A stretch of 41,677 nucleotides of DNA from Candidatus Melainabacteria bacterium (GTDB lineage Bacteria; Cyanobacteriota; Vampirovibrionia; LMEP-6097): NCBI GenBank assembly GCA_018695135.1, contig JABHOV010000073.1:1-41677 (forward strand), given 5' to 3'. This document shows positions 24,474-32,278 of this stretch, one piece after another. The notes under the pieces are model-generated. The model was not told where the DNA came from. It saw nothing but the letters and a program-made list of their open reading frames with translations, and did not search any database. Numbering within the stretch: the stretch's first letter is position 1; every line of letters starts with the position of its first letter. Both the position numbers and the translations under genes were made by a program.

Positions 24474-25136
24474 ATGAGCGTAGATAATTTAAAACAAGAT
24501 CAAGCAGAAGCAATGGGCGCAATCGCCGCTGCACAAAGAAATTTAAGTGCTGCTGTAGCAGCAGAAACTAATGCACCTGAAGATAAAAAAGAAAGTGCAA
24601 GAAGTAAAATAGATCAAGCAAGACAAAGTATTCAAATAGCAGTCGGTGATCATTCATCAGTTGCAACTGAGCTACGAATGGCTGAAGGTATGGAACGTAA
24701 AGAGGAATCAATAGCGTTACGTAAAGAAGATGAAGCTGTAGAGAAGAAGAATGAAGAAGCTTATAATAAACAAATTCAAGAGAAAAAAGATGATGCCAAA
24801 CCTACTAGCAAAGCCAGTCCTAGTAAGGCTCCTGGGGTCACTCCGTTTACAGGTGAAGACATAGTACGTTCTGGTAAACCGCCAATGACTCAAGATGAAA
24901 TTCTTGCAGAAGTAGCGAAATTGCAGAAAGCAACTATGGACAAAACAGCCGTCCCTACTGAAGCGACAGAAGCTCCAGAGGCAAGCTCTGAAGAAGTAGC
25001 TAGTCAAGGTTTGGCTAGTCCAACTAATAAAAATAGCTCTGCAATAACAAGTTCAACGACCAGTTCAAGTGGTGATAGTGCTGATGAGGGTATTGCCCTA
25101 AAAGCGGCAGCAGCTAGCTCAGAAGCGAGTACTTAA
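24474..25136 (+). CDS. Low-complexity, charged protein of unknown function
   Basis: The 220-residue protein has no signal peptide or membrane helix. The first 110 residues are rich in Ala, Glu, Lys and Gln and are likely coiled coil (AQRNLSAAVAAET, EEAYNKQIQEKKDDAK). The middle has Pro-rich KASPSKAPGVTPFTGEDIV. The last 60 residues are Ser/Thr/Ala-rich and disordered. No family is recognised. AAAGGAAATAGG before the ATG provides a ribosome-binding site, and a strong terminator follows. It shares an upstream motif with the gene at 25792, and both have disordered hydrophilic parts, so they may be co-regulated. Confidence 0.75.
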   Translation: MSVDNLKQDQAEAMGAIAAAQRNLSAAVAAETNAPEDKKESARSKIDQARQSIQIAVGDHSSVATELRMAEGMERKEESIALRKEDEAVEKKNEEAYNKQIQEKKDDAKPTSKASPSKAPGVTPFTGEDIVRSGKPPMTQDEILAEVAKLQKATMDKTAVPTEATEAPEASSEEVASQGLASPTNKNSSAITSSTTSSSGDSADEGIALKAAAASSEAST

Positions 25137-25166
25137 GAACAGGTTTACAATTCTCCCTCCCTCCCT

Positions 25167-25194
25167 ATGGGCTCCATTGGAGCCCATTTTTTTT
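25167..25194 (+). terminator. Rho-independent terminator
   Basis: ATGGGCTCC (25167-25175) and GGAGCCCAT (25179-25187) form a 9-bp perfect stem with loop ATT, followed by seven T. It ends the transcript of the gene at 24474. Confidence 0.95.
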
Positions 25195-25516
25195 GTATAT
25201 TTGTCGCAGAAGGTCCAATAAAGCGTTACTCATTTCGGGGACTCAGTTCCTTTACCGCTAATCACAGGCTTTCCATCTGACGTTCAACCCTTGAAGCATG
25301 CTTCAGGGCGCTCACTCTAGTCAGAATAAACTTCGAATAAACCCCTACGGGGCTCGCAAGCCTTGCTCTCGGGACTCTGGTAACAAGTCTTATAAAACCT
25401 TGTTAACAAAGCTTTTTATTGCATAAATGAGAATTCCATAACCTAAGCTTAAGTTCAAACTGTTATTCATAAGTATAACCACAACGAAAGCAGTTCAGAT
25501 CTAGGGGGAGAGAGAA
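25195..25516. other. Gene-free region rich in small palindromes
   Basis: This stretch of about 320 bases contains the palindrome GAAGCATGCTTC (25293-25304), the hairpin CCCC-TAC-GGGG (25342-25352), GCAAG-C-CTTGC just after it, and AACAAG...CTTGTT around 25382-25404. No ORF with a ribosome-binding site was found. It looks like decayed repeat material plus the promoter region for the gene at 25517, but no full copy of repeats A to E is present. Confidence 0.5.
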
Positions 25517-25735
25517 TTGACTGATATAAATACTGGCAATGATTTTTATAAGCGTAGAGTAGCTTACCACCAATTTGAGGCGGTTAATAAAGCTAAGAAC
25601 GTTCATCAAGCACAAATCAACAAGATTCAACTAGACAAGCCTGAAGGACTAAAGGACTCAGTCGAGCTTTCACAACAGTTTATAGCTAAACATAGAAACA
25701 ATTCTGTTACTTATGACTTTAGAGATTTTTCTTAA
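25517..25735 (+). CDS. Small hydrophilic protein of 72 residues
   Basis: The TTG start is supported by GGGGGAG a few bases upstream. The protein is polar, with MTDINTGNDFYKRRVAYHQFEAVNK at the start and LKDSVELSQQFIAKHRN near the end. The segment DSVELSQ resembles a phrase common near the N-terminus of small flagellar regulators, but this is not enough to assign a function. It ends 56 bases before the next gene, without a terminator, so the two may be cotranscribed. Confidence 0.6.
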   Translation: MTDINTGNDFYKRRVAYHQFEAVNKAKNVHQAQINKIQLDKPEGLKDSVELSQQFIAKHRNNSVTYDFRDFS

Positions 25736-25738
25736 CTC

Positions 25739-25759
25739 TTAACTGAAGCATAATCTAAA
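25739..25759 (+). promoter_or_regulatory. Shared upstream motif, copy 2
   Basis: TTAACTGAAGCATAATCTAA is the counterpart of the motif at 24401-24421 (18 of 21 bases agree over the full motif). It starts four bases after the stop of the small gene and 53 bases before the next ATG. Confidence 0.35.
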
Positions 25760-25791
25760 TTTTTTACAACTAATACAGAAGGAAATAAATT

Positions 25792-26763
25792 ATGTCTGAA
25801 CTCGGAGGAGGACAAGCAGGTGGATTCAATTCCCCTTATAACCCAAATCTTAGAGCGAACAGCTCTAACAGACAGAGCATTCGTAAGACGGCTCCGCAGA
25901 CTCCCGTAGAGACAGCCCCAACTGAAGAAGCTGCACCACAAACTATAGACAAGCAATCAATTGCAAATGAAGTTGTACAACGTAGATTAGATTCACAGCG
26001 AATCCATAAACAGGCAGAACAAAACAGATCAGCGGAAGTTGATTCTTATACAAGTAGAACAGAAACAGGTAATGGTAGAACTGAAATGGTTTCTAGGTTT
26101 GCAAGTCATCCTTACAATGTCCGTGAACAAGAACAGCGTCAACATCGTGAGCGACTAGCACGCAATCTCGATAACGCTTCACTTGGACTTGAAGATGCCT
26201 TAGCTGAAGAAGGCAAGTCCGCCGAAGATCAGAGCTTGGTCTCTCATGTGGCTCAGTCTGCTGAAGACATTGATCCAGATGCCAAGGCACGCAAAGATCT
26301 TAAGAAGAAACGTAATGATATTCTGCGCTTAGGTGGACCAGAAGCAAAACCTTTTATTCGTTTTGTAGATAGTCAAACTATAGACGGTTTAGTTAATGAA
26401 GAAGTACAAGGTCTGATGGATGGCTTTCACGAAAATGTTTTAAAAGAAACTACTCGTATGACACCAGCTGAAATGATTGATGGTGATCATTCAATGAGAT
26501 TTTTTGCTGACAAAATTGATCCAAACAACAAAGAAGATATGCAGGCTTTGAATACAGGCTTAGCTACGGCTCATGGTAGTTCAACTTCACTTAAACAAGA
26601 ACTATATATATCACGCCAAAAGGCAGATCGAAATAGAGTGAGACTGAAACCAAAGGAATTTATTCAAACTGAAGTTAAAGTATCAAAACAAGAAAGAGTT
26701 ATTATGATGGCAGCTAGTTTGCCGACGCCTAAGTGGCCGGAAGGTAGCTTGCAAGCTGCCTAG
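25792..26763 (+). CDS. Unknown protein with a disordered N-terminus
   Basis: The 323-residue protein starts with a Gly/Asn/Pro-rich stretch, MSELGGGQAGGFNSPYNPN, and remains disordered to about residue 60. A highly charged helical region follows (NVREQEQRQHRERLARNLDNASLGLEDAL). A more globular part comes next (RLGGPEAKPFIRFVDSQTIDGLVNEEVQGLMDGFHENVL). There is no signal peptide or membrane helix. A disordered N-terminus plus helical body is seen in type III-exported proteins, but nothing here proves export. AAGGA lies 8 bases before the ATG. No family is recognised. Confidence 0.7.
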   Translation: MSELGGGQAGGFNSPYNPNLRANSSNRQSIRKTAPQTPVETAPTEEAAPQTIDKQSIANEVVQRRLDSQRIHKQAEQNRSAEVDSYTSRTETGNGRTEMVSRFASHPYNVREQEQRQHRERLARNLDNASLGLEDALAEEGKSAEDQSLVSHVAQSAEDIDPDAKARKDLKKKRNDILRLGGPEAKPFIRFVDSQTIDGLVNEEVQGLMDGFHENVLKETTRMTPAEMIDGDHSMRFFADKIDPNNKEDMQALNTGLATAHGSSTSLKQELYISRQKADRNRVRLKPKEFIQTEVKVSKQERVIMMAASLPTPKWPEGSLQAA

Positions 26764-26779
26764 ACCTACCCTCAAAACA

Positions 26780-26837
26780 CCATCTACTGCGTTACGCTCA
26801 TTTTTCACAATCATTATTGACGGCTTAGTCAACTCAG
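26780..26837 (-). repeat. Shortened copy of repeat B
   Basis: On the minus strand CTGAGTTGACTAAGCCG (26837-26821) matches the left end of repeat B in tsaB with one change. ATGAGCGTAACGCAGTAGATGG (26801-26780, two pieces of one block) matches its right end. The middle, including the hairpin, is missing. It lies between genes. Confidence 0.75.
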
Positions 26838-26941
26838 CTTGTGGAAAACTAGCAAGCCTTGTATATGGATCTTTGAGAACCCGCCTAGTGTGAATACGGA
26901 ACAAGTGGTTAATATACTAAGACCAGGGTAAAATACTAGTA

Positions 26942-27607
26942 ATGGCTACAGAAGAGCCTAAAAAAACTGCAAAACAGTTGAGAGAAGAGCGCGAATTGAT
27001 GATGGCAAAGGCTGCTATCAAAATAGCCGTGCTTTCTTACGGTAAGGCAGAAAAAGCAGAACCGCCACCAGAGCTCCAAGAGTTTTGGGATGCACTAGCA
27101 CCAGAAGCTTGGGGTGAACATCTTAGATTATTTGCAAAAGAATTAAAAAAACTCAAAAACGTCGGCGTTAAAAAAATACTTTTTGACTTGGATCATTACA
27201 TCAAGGATTGTAAAAAACTAGTCCCTGGTTTCAAACGTAAAAAAGAAGAGATTTTGTTGATGATGGCAATTGGACAAATTGATATCAAAGACTTTGTTGA
27301 TACTCTCTCGACTTTGCCAAACAACAAAGAAAAACTCGATAGGCAAATTCATAAACAAATCCGAGAACTCGATTGGCAAGATGATTTTGCATTGAGCAAG
27401 CTTGACGGGCTAACCAAAGAACTTGATCAAGAACGAGTCAAGAAATCTGATATCGATAGAATCGAAAGAGAAATTCAAGCACTTGAAGATGGTATCAAAG
27501 GGCGTAAAGCCAAGCGTGATGAGCTGGCACTTAGATTAGTTGAGTGGAAGGCAAGAGGGAATATGGATATAGCAGGGGCCGACGGAAGTTTCCGTCTCGA
27601 CGCCTAA
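26942..27607 (+). CDS. Unknown coiled-coil protein of 221 residues
   Basis: The protein is strongly charged and helical, with no signal peptide. The first half contains PPPELQEFWDALAPEAWGEHLRLFAKELKKLK and LVPGFKRKKEEILLMMAIG. Residues about 165-205 form a probable coiled coil (LTKELDQERVKKSDIDRIEREIQALEDGIKGRKAKRDEL). No family is recognised. The last codons (DGSFRL) are coded by a perfect 7-bp palindrome, GACGGAA-GT-TTCCGTC (27581-27596). Repeat E starts 7 bases after the stop. The gene follows two other unknown hydrophilic proteins on the same strand. Confidence 0.7.
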   Translation: MATEEPKKTAKQLREERELMMAKAAIKIAVLSYGKAEKAEPPPELQEFWDALAPEAWGEHLRLFAKELKKLKNVGVKKILFDLDHYIKDCKKLVPGFKRKKEEILLMMAIGQIDIKDFVDTLSTLPNNKEKLDRQIHKQIRELDWQDDFALSKLDGLTKELDQERVKKSDIDRIEREIQALEDGIKGRKAKRDELALRLVEWKARGNMDIAGADGSFRLDA

Positions 27608-27613
27608 AATACT

Positions 27614-27710
27614 GTCATTGCGAGGAGCCACGCGACGCGGCAACCTAATGCAGGGATTTAAAAGTGGCAGGAGACTTTGCATTAGATTGCTTCGCTATAC
27701 TCGCAATGAC
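27614..27710. repeat. Repeat E, palindromic element of 97 bases
   Basis: The outer arms GTCATTGCGAG (27614-27624) and CTCGCAATGAC (27700-27710) are exact inverted repeats. The inner arms GCAACCTAATGCA (27640-27652) and TGCATTAGATTGC (27678-27690) pair with one wobble. This CATTGCGAG-type palindrome belongs to a class of interspersed repeats seen in many bacteria. It supplies the last codons and the stop of the minus-strand dehydrogenase gene. Confidence 0.92.
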
Positions 27711-28747
27711 GATGTGATCAATACCTTCATCGCTTCCCCAGCAATCATCATCTCCAAAGTCTTCTCAAGTTCTTCAAGTTTCATTTCATGACTAATCAAA
27801 TCACTCATTTGGATTTTGCCTGAAGCAATCAAATCAAGTGCTTCTTTAATATATTTCGGTTGATGATGGAAGCTGCCAATGATTTTGGTTTCTTGGTAAT
27901 GTAATTGAAAACTATCGAGTTCTATTTTACTGCCCTTGGGTGCTCCGCCAAAAAAGTTGACAGTGCCACCAGGGCGCACTAACGACATAGCCGCTTGCCA
28001 AGTTTCTACTTTGCCAACGGCTTCTATGACTTTGTCAGCGCCGTATGTGTAACCCAATTCCTTGATTCGAGTCTTTAAGTCTGGATTGCCACGCCTTTCA
28101 GGCTCGCAATGACGAAGGCAATGATCCGCCCCATTAGCTTCAGCCAGTTCTAATTTCTGCTCGGATCTACCAATTGCAACAACAGTTACGCCATCGATAT
28201 AGTTCTTGCAAAGCTTGATAAAGCATTGTCCAATTGCACCAAGTCCATAAATCGCAACGACGTCGCCAGTTTGAATTTCGGTTTTGATAAATCCTTGTAA
28301 AGCAACAGCTAGAGTTTGAGTCATCACCGCAGCTTTGTAATCTAAGCTATCAGGAATCGTATAGAGATTGTGCTTTGCAATTTGCTCAGGGATTTTAATA
28401 TATTCGGCAAAAGAACCATTGAGAAAATCCAGATTCTCGCAAAGTTGAAATTCTTCTTTCTTACAAAAAAAACATTCGTAGCAAGGAGCGGTGTTGGCTG
28501 CAATTACTCTATCTCCGGTCTTGAATCCAACGGCATTGCTTTCTGTAACTTCTCCAGCAAATTCATAACCAAAGGCAGAAGGTATAGTTTTGATGATGCG
28601 CGGATGACCGCGAAGATAGGTTTTGCTATCGGTGCCACCAGTTACGGCCGCTTTGATTTTTACCAATACTTCGCCTTCGCCAATGATGGGCTGAGGAATT
28701 TCTTCTAAACGAATATCTTCGGGACCGTAAAATAACCAAGAGAGCAT
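27695..28747 (-). CDS. Zinc-binding alcohol dehydrogenase-like protein with inserted repeat
   Basis: The 350-residue protein is a medium-chain dehydrogenase/reductase. It has GYEFAGEV with the catalytic-zinc Glu, and a structural-zinc loop with the cysteine series PCYECFFCKKEEFQLC. The NAD(P)-binding YGLGAIGQCFIKLCK follows. The substrate is unknown; sugar-alcohol or threonine dehydrogenases are possible. Residues about 212-226 (RHCEPERRGNP) interrupt the usual segment before KELGYTYGADKVIEAVG and are coded by a repeat E half-element. The C-terminal SSLRV and the stop are coded by the full repeat E beyond the gene. Repeats of one family have thus altered it twice. Two or three conserved residues at the first zinc site deviate from typical ADH (TGGTDSKTY). 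Confidence 0.88.
   Translation of the reverse strand: MLSWLFYGPEDIRLEEIPQPIIGEGEVLVKIKAAVTGGTDSKTYLRGHPRIIKTIPSAFGYEFAGEVTESNAVGFKTGDRVIAANTAPCYECFFCKKEEFQLCENLDFLNGSFAEYIKIPEQIAKHNLYTIPDSLDYKAAVMTQTLAVALQGFIKTEIQTGDVVAIYGLGAIGQCFIKLCKNYIDGVTVVAIGRSEQKLELAEANGADHCLRHCEPERRGNPDLKTRIKELGYTYGADKVIEAVGKVETWQAAMSLVRPGGTVNFFGGAPKGSKIELDSFQLHYQETKIIGSFHHQPKYIKEALDLIASGKIQMSDLISHEMKLEELEKTLEMMIAGEAMKVLITSSLRV
28081..28113 (-). repeat. Repeat E half-element inside the dehydrogenase gene
   Basis: The minus strand starts GTCATTGCGAG (28113-28103) and continues with a CGTGGCAATCC block, as in the left half of repeat E at 27614. It is translated in frame as HCEPERRGNP. Confidence 0.85.
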
Positions 28748-28888
28748 AGGCGATATCTTAGCAATCGTAATTATCTTAATAATACTGTCTGAGAACCTTT
28801 TTCCTTATAAAGCGTCTTTGTATTAGCGCCTGGTGATATAAATAAAACCAGCAAAAGAGGTAGGAATTACAGATAAAGTCACTAATAG

Positions 28889-28894
28889 TATAAT
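28889..28894 (+). promoter_or_regulatory. -10 box for the TPR-tyrS-pdtaSR unit
   Basis: TATAAT is a perfect -10 box. A weak TTACAG lies 16 bases upstream as a possible -35 box. The expected start point near 28901 falls at the first of two hairpins. Confidence 0.5.
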
Positions 28895-28899
28895 AAAGT

Positions 28900-28941
28900 A
28901 GTCTCTTTTGAGACTTTGAGTATTTCTGCGTTGAAATACTC
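28900..28941 (+). promoter_or_regulatory. Two tandem hairpins in the leader of the TPR-tyrS-pdtaS-pdtaR genes
   Basis: The first hairpin is AGTCTC-TTTT-GAGACT (28900-28915). The second, two bases later, is GAGTATTTC-TGCGTT-GAAATACTC (28918-28941) with a 9-bp perfect stem and a six-base loop. ANTAR proteins bind paired hairpins with six-base loops, usually with A at loop position 1 and G at position 4. The second loop has G at 4 but T at 1. The first can show a six-base loop only if one pair opens. No ribosome-binding site follows before the ATG at 28954. Confidence 0.5.
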
Positions 28942-28953
28942 AACTAATTCAAT

Positions 28954-31077
28954 ATGGTAAAACAGAACAATCATTCAAAACAAATCATATTAGCTGCAGT
29001 TGCTGCAATTGTTTTGACGAGCCCAGTTCAGGCTAAAGACAATGAAGTCGTACAAAACAAATTTATTTCAGCTTACTCAAGTGCTGTTAAGTCTGAGAAA
29101 GGCTTGAATAGATTACAAGCAGTCAAGAGTTTTCAAGCTGCAAGTGAGATTCATTCAAGAGATTTTGCAACTTTGACCAAGCTCGGTTTGATGCATTTAT
29201 ATTCTGATAGTTCTGGTGATATTAAGAATAAAAGCGTTGAGAAGTCAATCACATATTTGACCAAAGCAAATTCAATTAAACCAGGTGACAGCATGGTTGC
29301 TTTATTATTGGGAAGAGCTTATCAAAGTATTGGTGAGAGCGAAAAAGCAATTAAGTTTTTGTCTAAGGCTGCTAATCTTGAACCTGATAATGCTTTATTG
29401 AATACAAGTCTTGGAGCTTTATATTTCGAACAAAAAGAATTTAAGAAGACAATAGAGATCTTCAGTAAAATAGTTGTGGTTTACCCTGACAACCTCAAGG
29501 CAAGAGGATATTTGGGAGCCGCACTTCAAGCGACGGAGAACTATCTTGCTGCAATTGAGCAATATAACTATGTTTTGGGTTATCAACCTGATAACTACAG
29601 TATGCACAAAAACCTGGGTGACTGCTGGTTAGCGCTTAAACAATTTGATAAGGCTCGTGAGAATTATGAATTTGCTAGAGAAGTTGATCCAATGGTGCCG
29701 CATATTTATGCTGATATAGCTTTTGTTGCTAGAACAGAAGCGAAGTATGATCTTGCAATTAATAGTTACCGTAAAGCACTTGAGCTTAAAGATAAGGCAG
29801 ATTGGAAAAAAGCTTTAGCTTATACTCTCTGGACAAATAATCAAGTTGAAGAAGCAATTGAGATTTTTGAGGAAATTGGTGAACACTCTGTCACTGGCTA
29901 TCTTTACCAAAGTCTCGGCAAAACGAATGAAGCTATTGCAAGTTACAAAAAAGCAATAGAGCTAGATCCAAAGGATCACAAGTCTAAATTTAACTTGGCA
30001 AGACTTTACCATGACAGTCTTGAGTTTGATCTTGCCAAAGCTGGTTACCAAAAGGTTCTTGAACAAAAGCCTGATGATGTTGAGACTTTATTTTATTTAG
30101 CAGTGCTTGAACATGAGCAAGGCAATATTGAGATTGCTACCAAGTACTACAATGGTTTACTTACAGAACAGCTAAGTGTTGTAGCTGACTTGCCTGAGCA
30201 TGGGAAATTAATCAAAAACAATGTACATTACAACTTAGCTGTTGCGTACAAATCTACTAACGAGTTTGAGAAAGCGGAAAGCAATTTTGAAAAGTTGTTA
30301 GATGTGGAAGATGATAATGCTGGTTTTAATAAGACAAAGGACGTTTTAAAAGAACTAAGTTTCATCAAGATTGCTTTAGGTAAGGATGAAGAAGCAGAAA
30401 AAATCATTAATGATTGGTTGAGAAAAGATCCAGCCAATGTTGAAGCTCGTAATCTTTATGCTGATTTCTTGGTGCATGTTTCTAAGGATCGCAAAGCAGT
30501 TGACCAATTGCGTTTAGCTTCGGTGCTTGATCAAACTATAGAGTCAAGGCTCAAGCTTGCAAATCTCTTGCATGCGCAGAATAATCTATATGAAGCGCTT
30601 GCTGAATACCAAATGATTTTACAGGAGGATTCAGAAAATCTAAATGCGCTATTAGGAGCTGCCAATAATTTCAAGGCACTTGGTTTTAAAGATGAAGCGA
30701 TTAATATCTACAAAAAAGCTAGCGAGTCGCACCCGGAAGATGTGCTTGCCAATTATAATTACGGACTCTTACTACAGGAATCTAATGAGCTTGCAACTGC
30801 TATCAAGCACTATGAAAGAGTATTAGAGATCAATCCTAATTTCTTGCAAACCTATTATGTACTCGGTCTTGCTTACTGGCAGCAAGGCGAAAAGCAAAAT
30901 GCAAGCGAGCTTTGGGCTAGATTCTTAGAAGAATCTTCTGACGAAAACCTTAAGGCAGAGATTCGCAAGACTATGGATTCTCAACCGCAAGCCATTGAAG
31001 CAGATAAGCTAAAAGAAGAATTGAGTAGTCATAGCTTAAGAAGAGCGGATACAATAAGGCAAGCCCAAGTACTGTAG
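28954..31077 (+). CDS. Exported tetratricopeptide-repeat protein
   Basis: The 707-residue protein starts with a signal peptide (about residues 1-27, ending SPVQAKDNE) and continues almost entirely as TPR units. Good examples are ALLLGRAYQSIGESEKAIKFLSKAANLEPD, AEALAEYQMILQEDSENLNALLG-like units, and YGLLLQESNELATAIKHYERVLEINPN near the end. Roughly 14-16 repeats can be counted by eye. It is expected in the periplasm or attached to the outer membrane as a binding scaffold. The partner is unknown. There is no Shine-Dalgarno sequence, and the leader holds two tandem hairpins. TyrS starts one to four bases after its stop, so the two are coupled. Confidence 0.88.
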   Translation: MVKQNNHSKQIILAAVAAIVLTSPVQAKDNEVVQNKFISAYSSAVKSEKGLNRLQAVKSFQAASEIHSRDFATLTKLGLMHLYSDSSGDIKNKSVEKSITYLTKANSIKPGDSMVALLLGRAYQSIGESEKAIKFLSKAANLEPDNALLNTSLGALYFEQKEFKKTIEIFSKIVVVYPDNLKARGYLGAALQATENYLAAIEQYNYVLGYQPDNYSMHKNLGDCWLALKQFDKARENYEFAREVDPMVPHIYADIAFVARTEAKYDLAINSYRKALELKDKADWKKALAYTLWTNNQVEEAIEIFEEIGEHSVTGYLYQSLGKTNEAIASYKKAIELDPKDHKSKFNLARLYHDSLEFDLAKAGYQKVLEQKPDDVETLFYLAVLEHEQGNIEIATKYYNGLLTEQLSVVADLPEHGKLIKNNVHYNLAVAYKSTNEFEKAESNFEKLLDVEDDNAGFNKTKDVLKELSFIKIALGKDEEAEKIINDWLRKDPANVEARNLYADFLVHVSKDRKAVDQLRLASVLDQTIESRLKLANLLHAQNNLYEALAEYQMILQEDSENLNALLGAANNFKALGFKDEAINIYKKASESHPEDVLANYNYGLLLQESNELATAIKHYERVLEINPNFLQTYYVLGLAYWQQGEKQNASELWARFLEESSDENLKAEIRKTMDSQPQAIEADKLKEELSSHSLRRADTIRQAQVL

Positions 31078-31081
31078 TTTG

Positions 31082-32275
31082 GTGAAAGATATTGCAAATA
31101 ATTTAATGAGTGGAGTGATGGAGCTGAAGCCGGGTGGTTCAGAAGCTCTTGAGAAATTATTGGCTAAGGCCAAGGAAGATGGCAAGCAATTAAGAATCAA
31201 GCTTGGCATTGACCCAACCAGCAATGATCTACATTTAGGTCATATGGTTTGTATCCAAAAACTCAAACAATTTCAAGAAGCAGGACATTTGCCAGTCCTT
31301 TTGATTGGTGGTTATACTGCTCAAGTCGGTGATCCTTCTGGACGCAATGAAATGCGACCGTCCCTTAGTGCCGAGGATGTTGCCGGCTATGCCAAGACCT
31401 ATTTGGAGCAAGTCTCGCGTGTGCTTGATCTAGGCAAGGTCGAAGTAGTCAATAACGCTGATTGGTTTGATAAATATACGATGACTGATATGGTCAAGCT
31501 CGCTTCTAAAGTCACTGTCAATCAAATGATAGCCAAAGACGCTTTTGGTAAGAGACTTGAAGAAGGTAATCCGCTTTATGCTCATGAGATTCTTTATCCA
31601 TTATTGCAAGGGCAGGATAGTGTAGAGATCAAGGCTGATATAGAACTCGGTGGTACCGATCAATTATTCAACTTAATGGTAGGACGAGACTTACAAAAAG
31701 CCAATGGACAAAACCCGCAACTTTGCATGTGCATGCCCTTATTGATTGGTCTTGATGGCACTAAGAAGATGTCTAAAACATCTGGTAATTTCATTGCGCT
31801 CAATGACAGCGCTAAAGAAATGTTCGGGAAGTCTATGAGTATTCCTGATGAGTTGATTTTGGATTACTTTACTTTGGCTACTCGCTCTAGTCCTGATGAA
31901 GTTGAAGCTATCAAATCTCGTTTAGATTCTGGAGAGAATCCGCGTCAAATTAAAGACGAGCTCGCTCAAGCGATTGTGACTATCTATTATTCTGAGACTG
32001 AAGCCAAACAAGAGTCAGAGAATTTCTCTAAGCAATTTGCCAAAAAAGAAATCCCTGATGATATTCCTGAATACAAACTCAATGGCAGTAATAAATTAAT
32101 TGATGTAATGCTTGCTGCTGGGCTATGTGAGACTAAGGGTGAAGCCAAAAGATTAGTACAGGGTGGTGGCGTGAAGCTAGATGGCGTGAAATTAACTGAC
32201 CCACAGGCTGAATTAAATGCTAGTCCTGGAGCTGTTTTGCAGGCTGGTAAGCGCAAGTTTGTGAAATTGGCTTAG
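31082..32275 (+). CDS. tyrS: Tyrosyl-tRNA synthetase
   Basis: The 397-residue enzyme charges tRNA-Tyr. It has the class I signatures HLGH (residues 51-54) after LGIDPTSNDL, and KMSKT (229-233), plus GYTAQVGDPSGRN and GGTDQLFNLMVGRDL. A C-terminal S4-type RNA-binding domain runs from about residue 335 (KLIDVMLAAGLCETKGEAKRLVQGGGVKLDG). It matches the TyrZ/TyrRS type common outside enteric bacteria. The start is a GTG at 31082, directly preceded by an in-frame TTG at 31079. No T-box-like leader is visible; the gene is embedded in an operon. Confidence 0.96.
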   Translation: MKDIANNLMSGVMELKPGGSEALEKLLAKAKEDGKQLRIKLGIDPTSNDLHLGHMVCIQKLKQFQEAGHLPVLLIGGYTAQVGDPSGRNEMRPSLSAEDVAGYAKTYLEQVSRVLDLGKVEVVNNADWFDKYTMTDMVKLASKVTVNQMIAKDAFGKRLEEGNPLYAHEILYPLLQGQDSVEIKADIELGGTDQLFNLMVGRDLQKANGQNPQLCMCMPLLIGLDGTKKMSKTSGNFIALNDSAKEMFGKSMSIPDELILDYFTLATRSSPDEVEAIKSRLDSGENPRQIKDELAQAIVTIYYSETEAKQESENFSKQFAKKEIPDDIPEYKLNGSNKLIDVMLAAGLCETKGEAKRLVQGGGVKLDGVKLTDPQAELNASPGAVLQAGKRKFVKLA

Positions 32276-32278
32276 ATC

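Noticed and set aside
26683-26904. Open frame of 73 codons on the minus strand between two unknown genes
   Set aside because: It runs through the 3' end of the gene at 25792 and through the shortened repeat B, and it has no ribosome-binding site. Its TsaB-like phrases come from the element, so it is reported as a repeat, not a gene.
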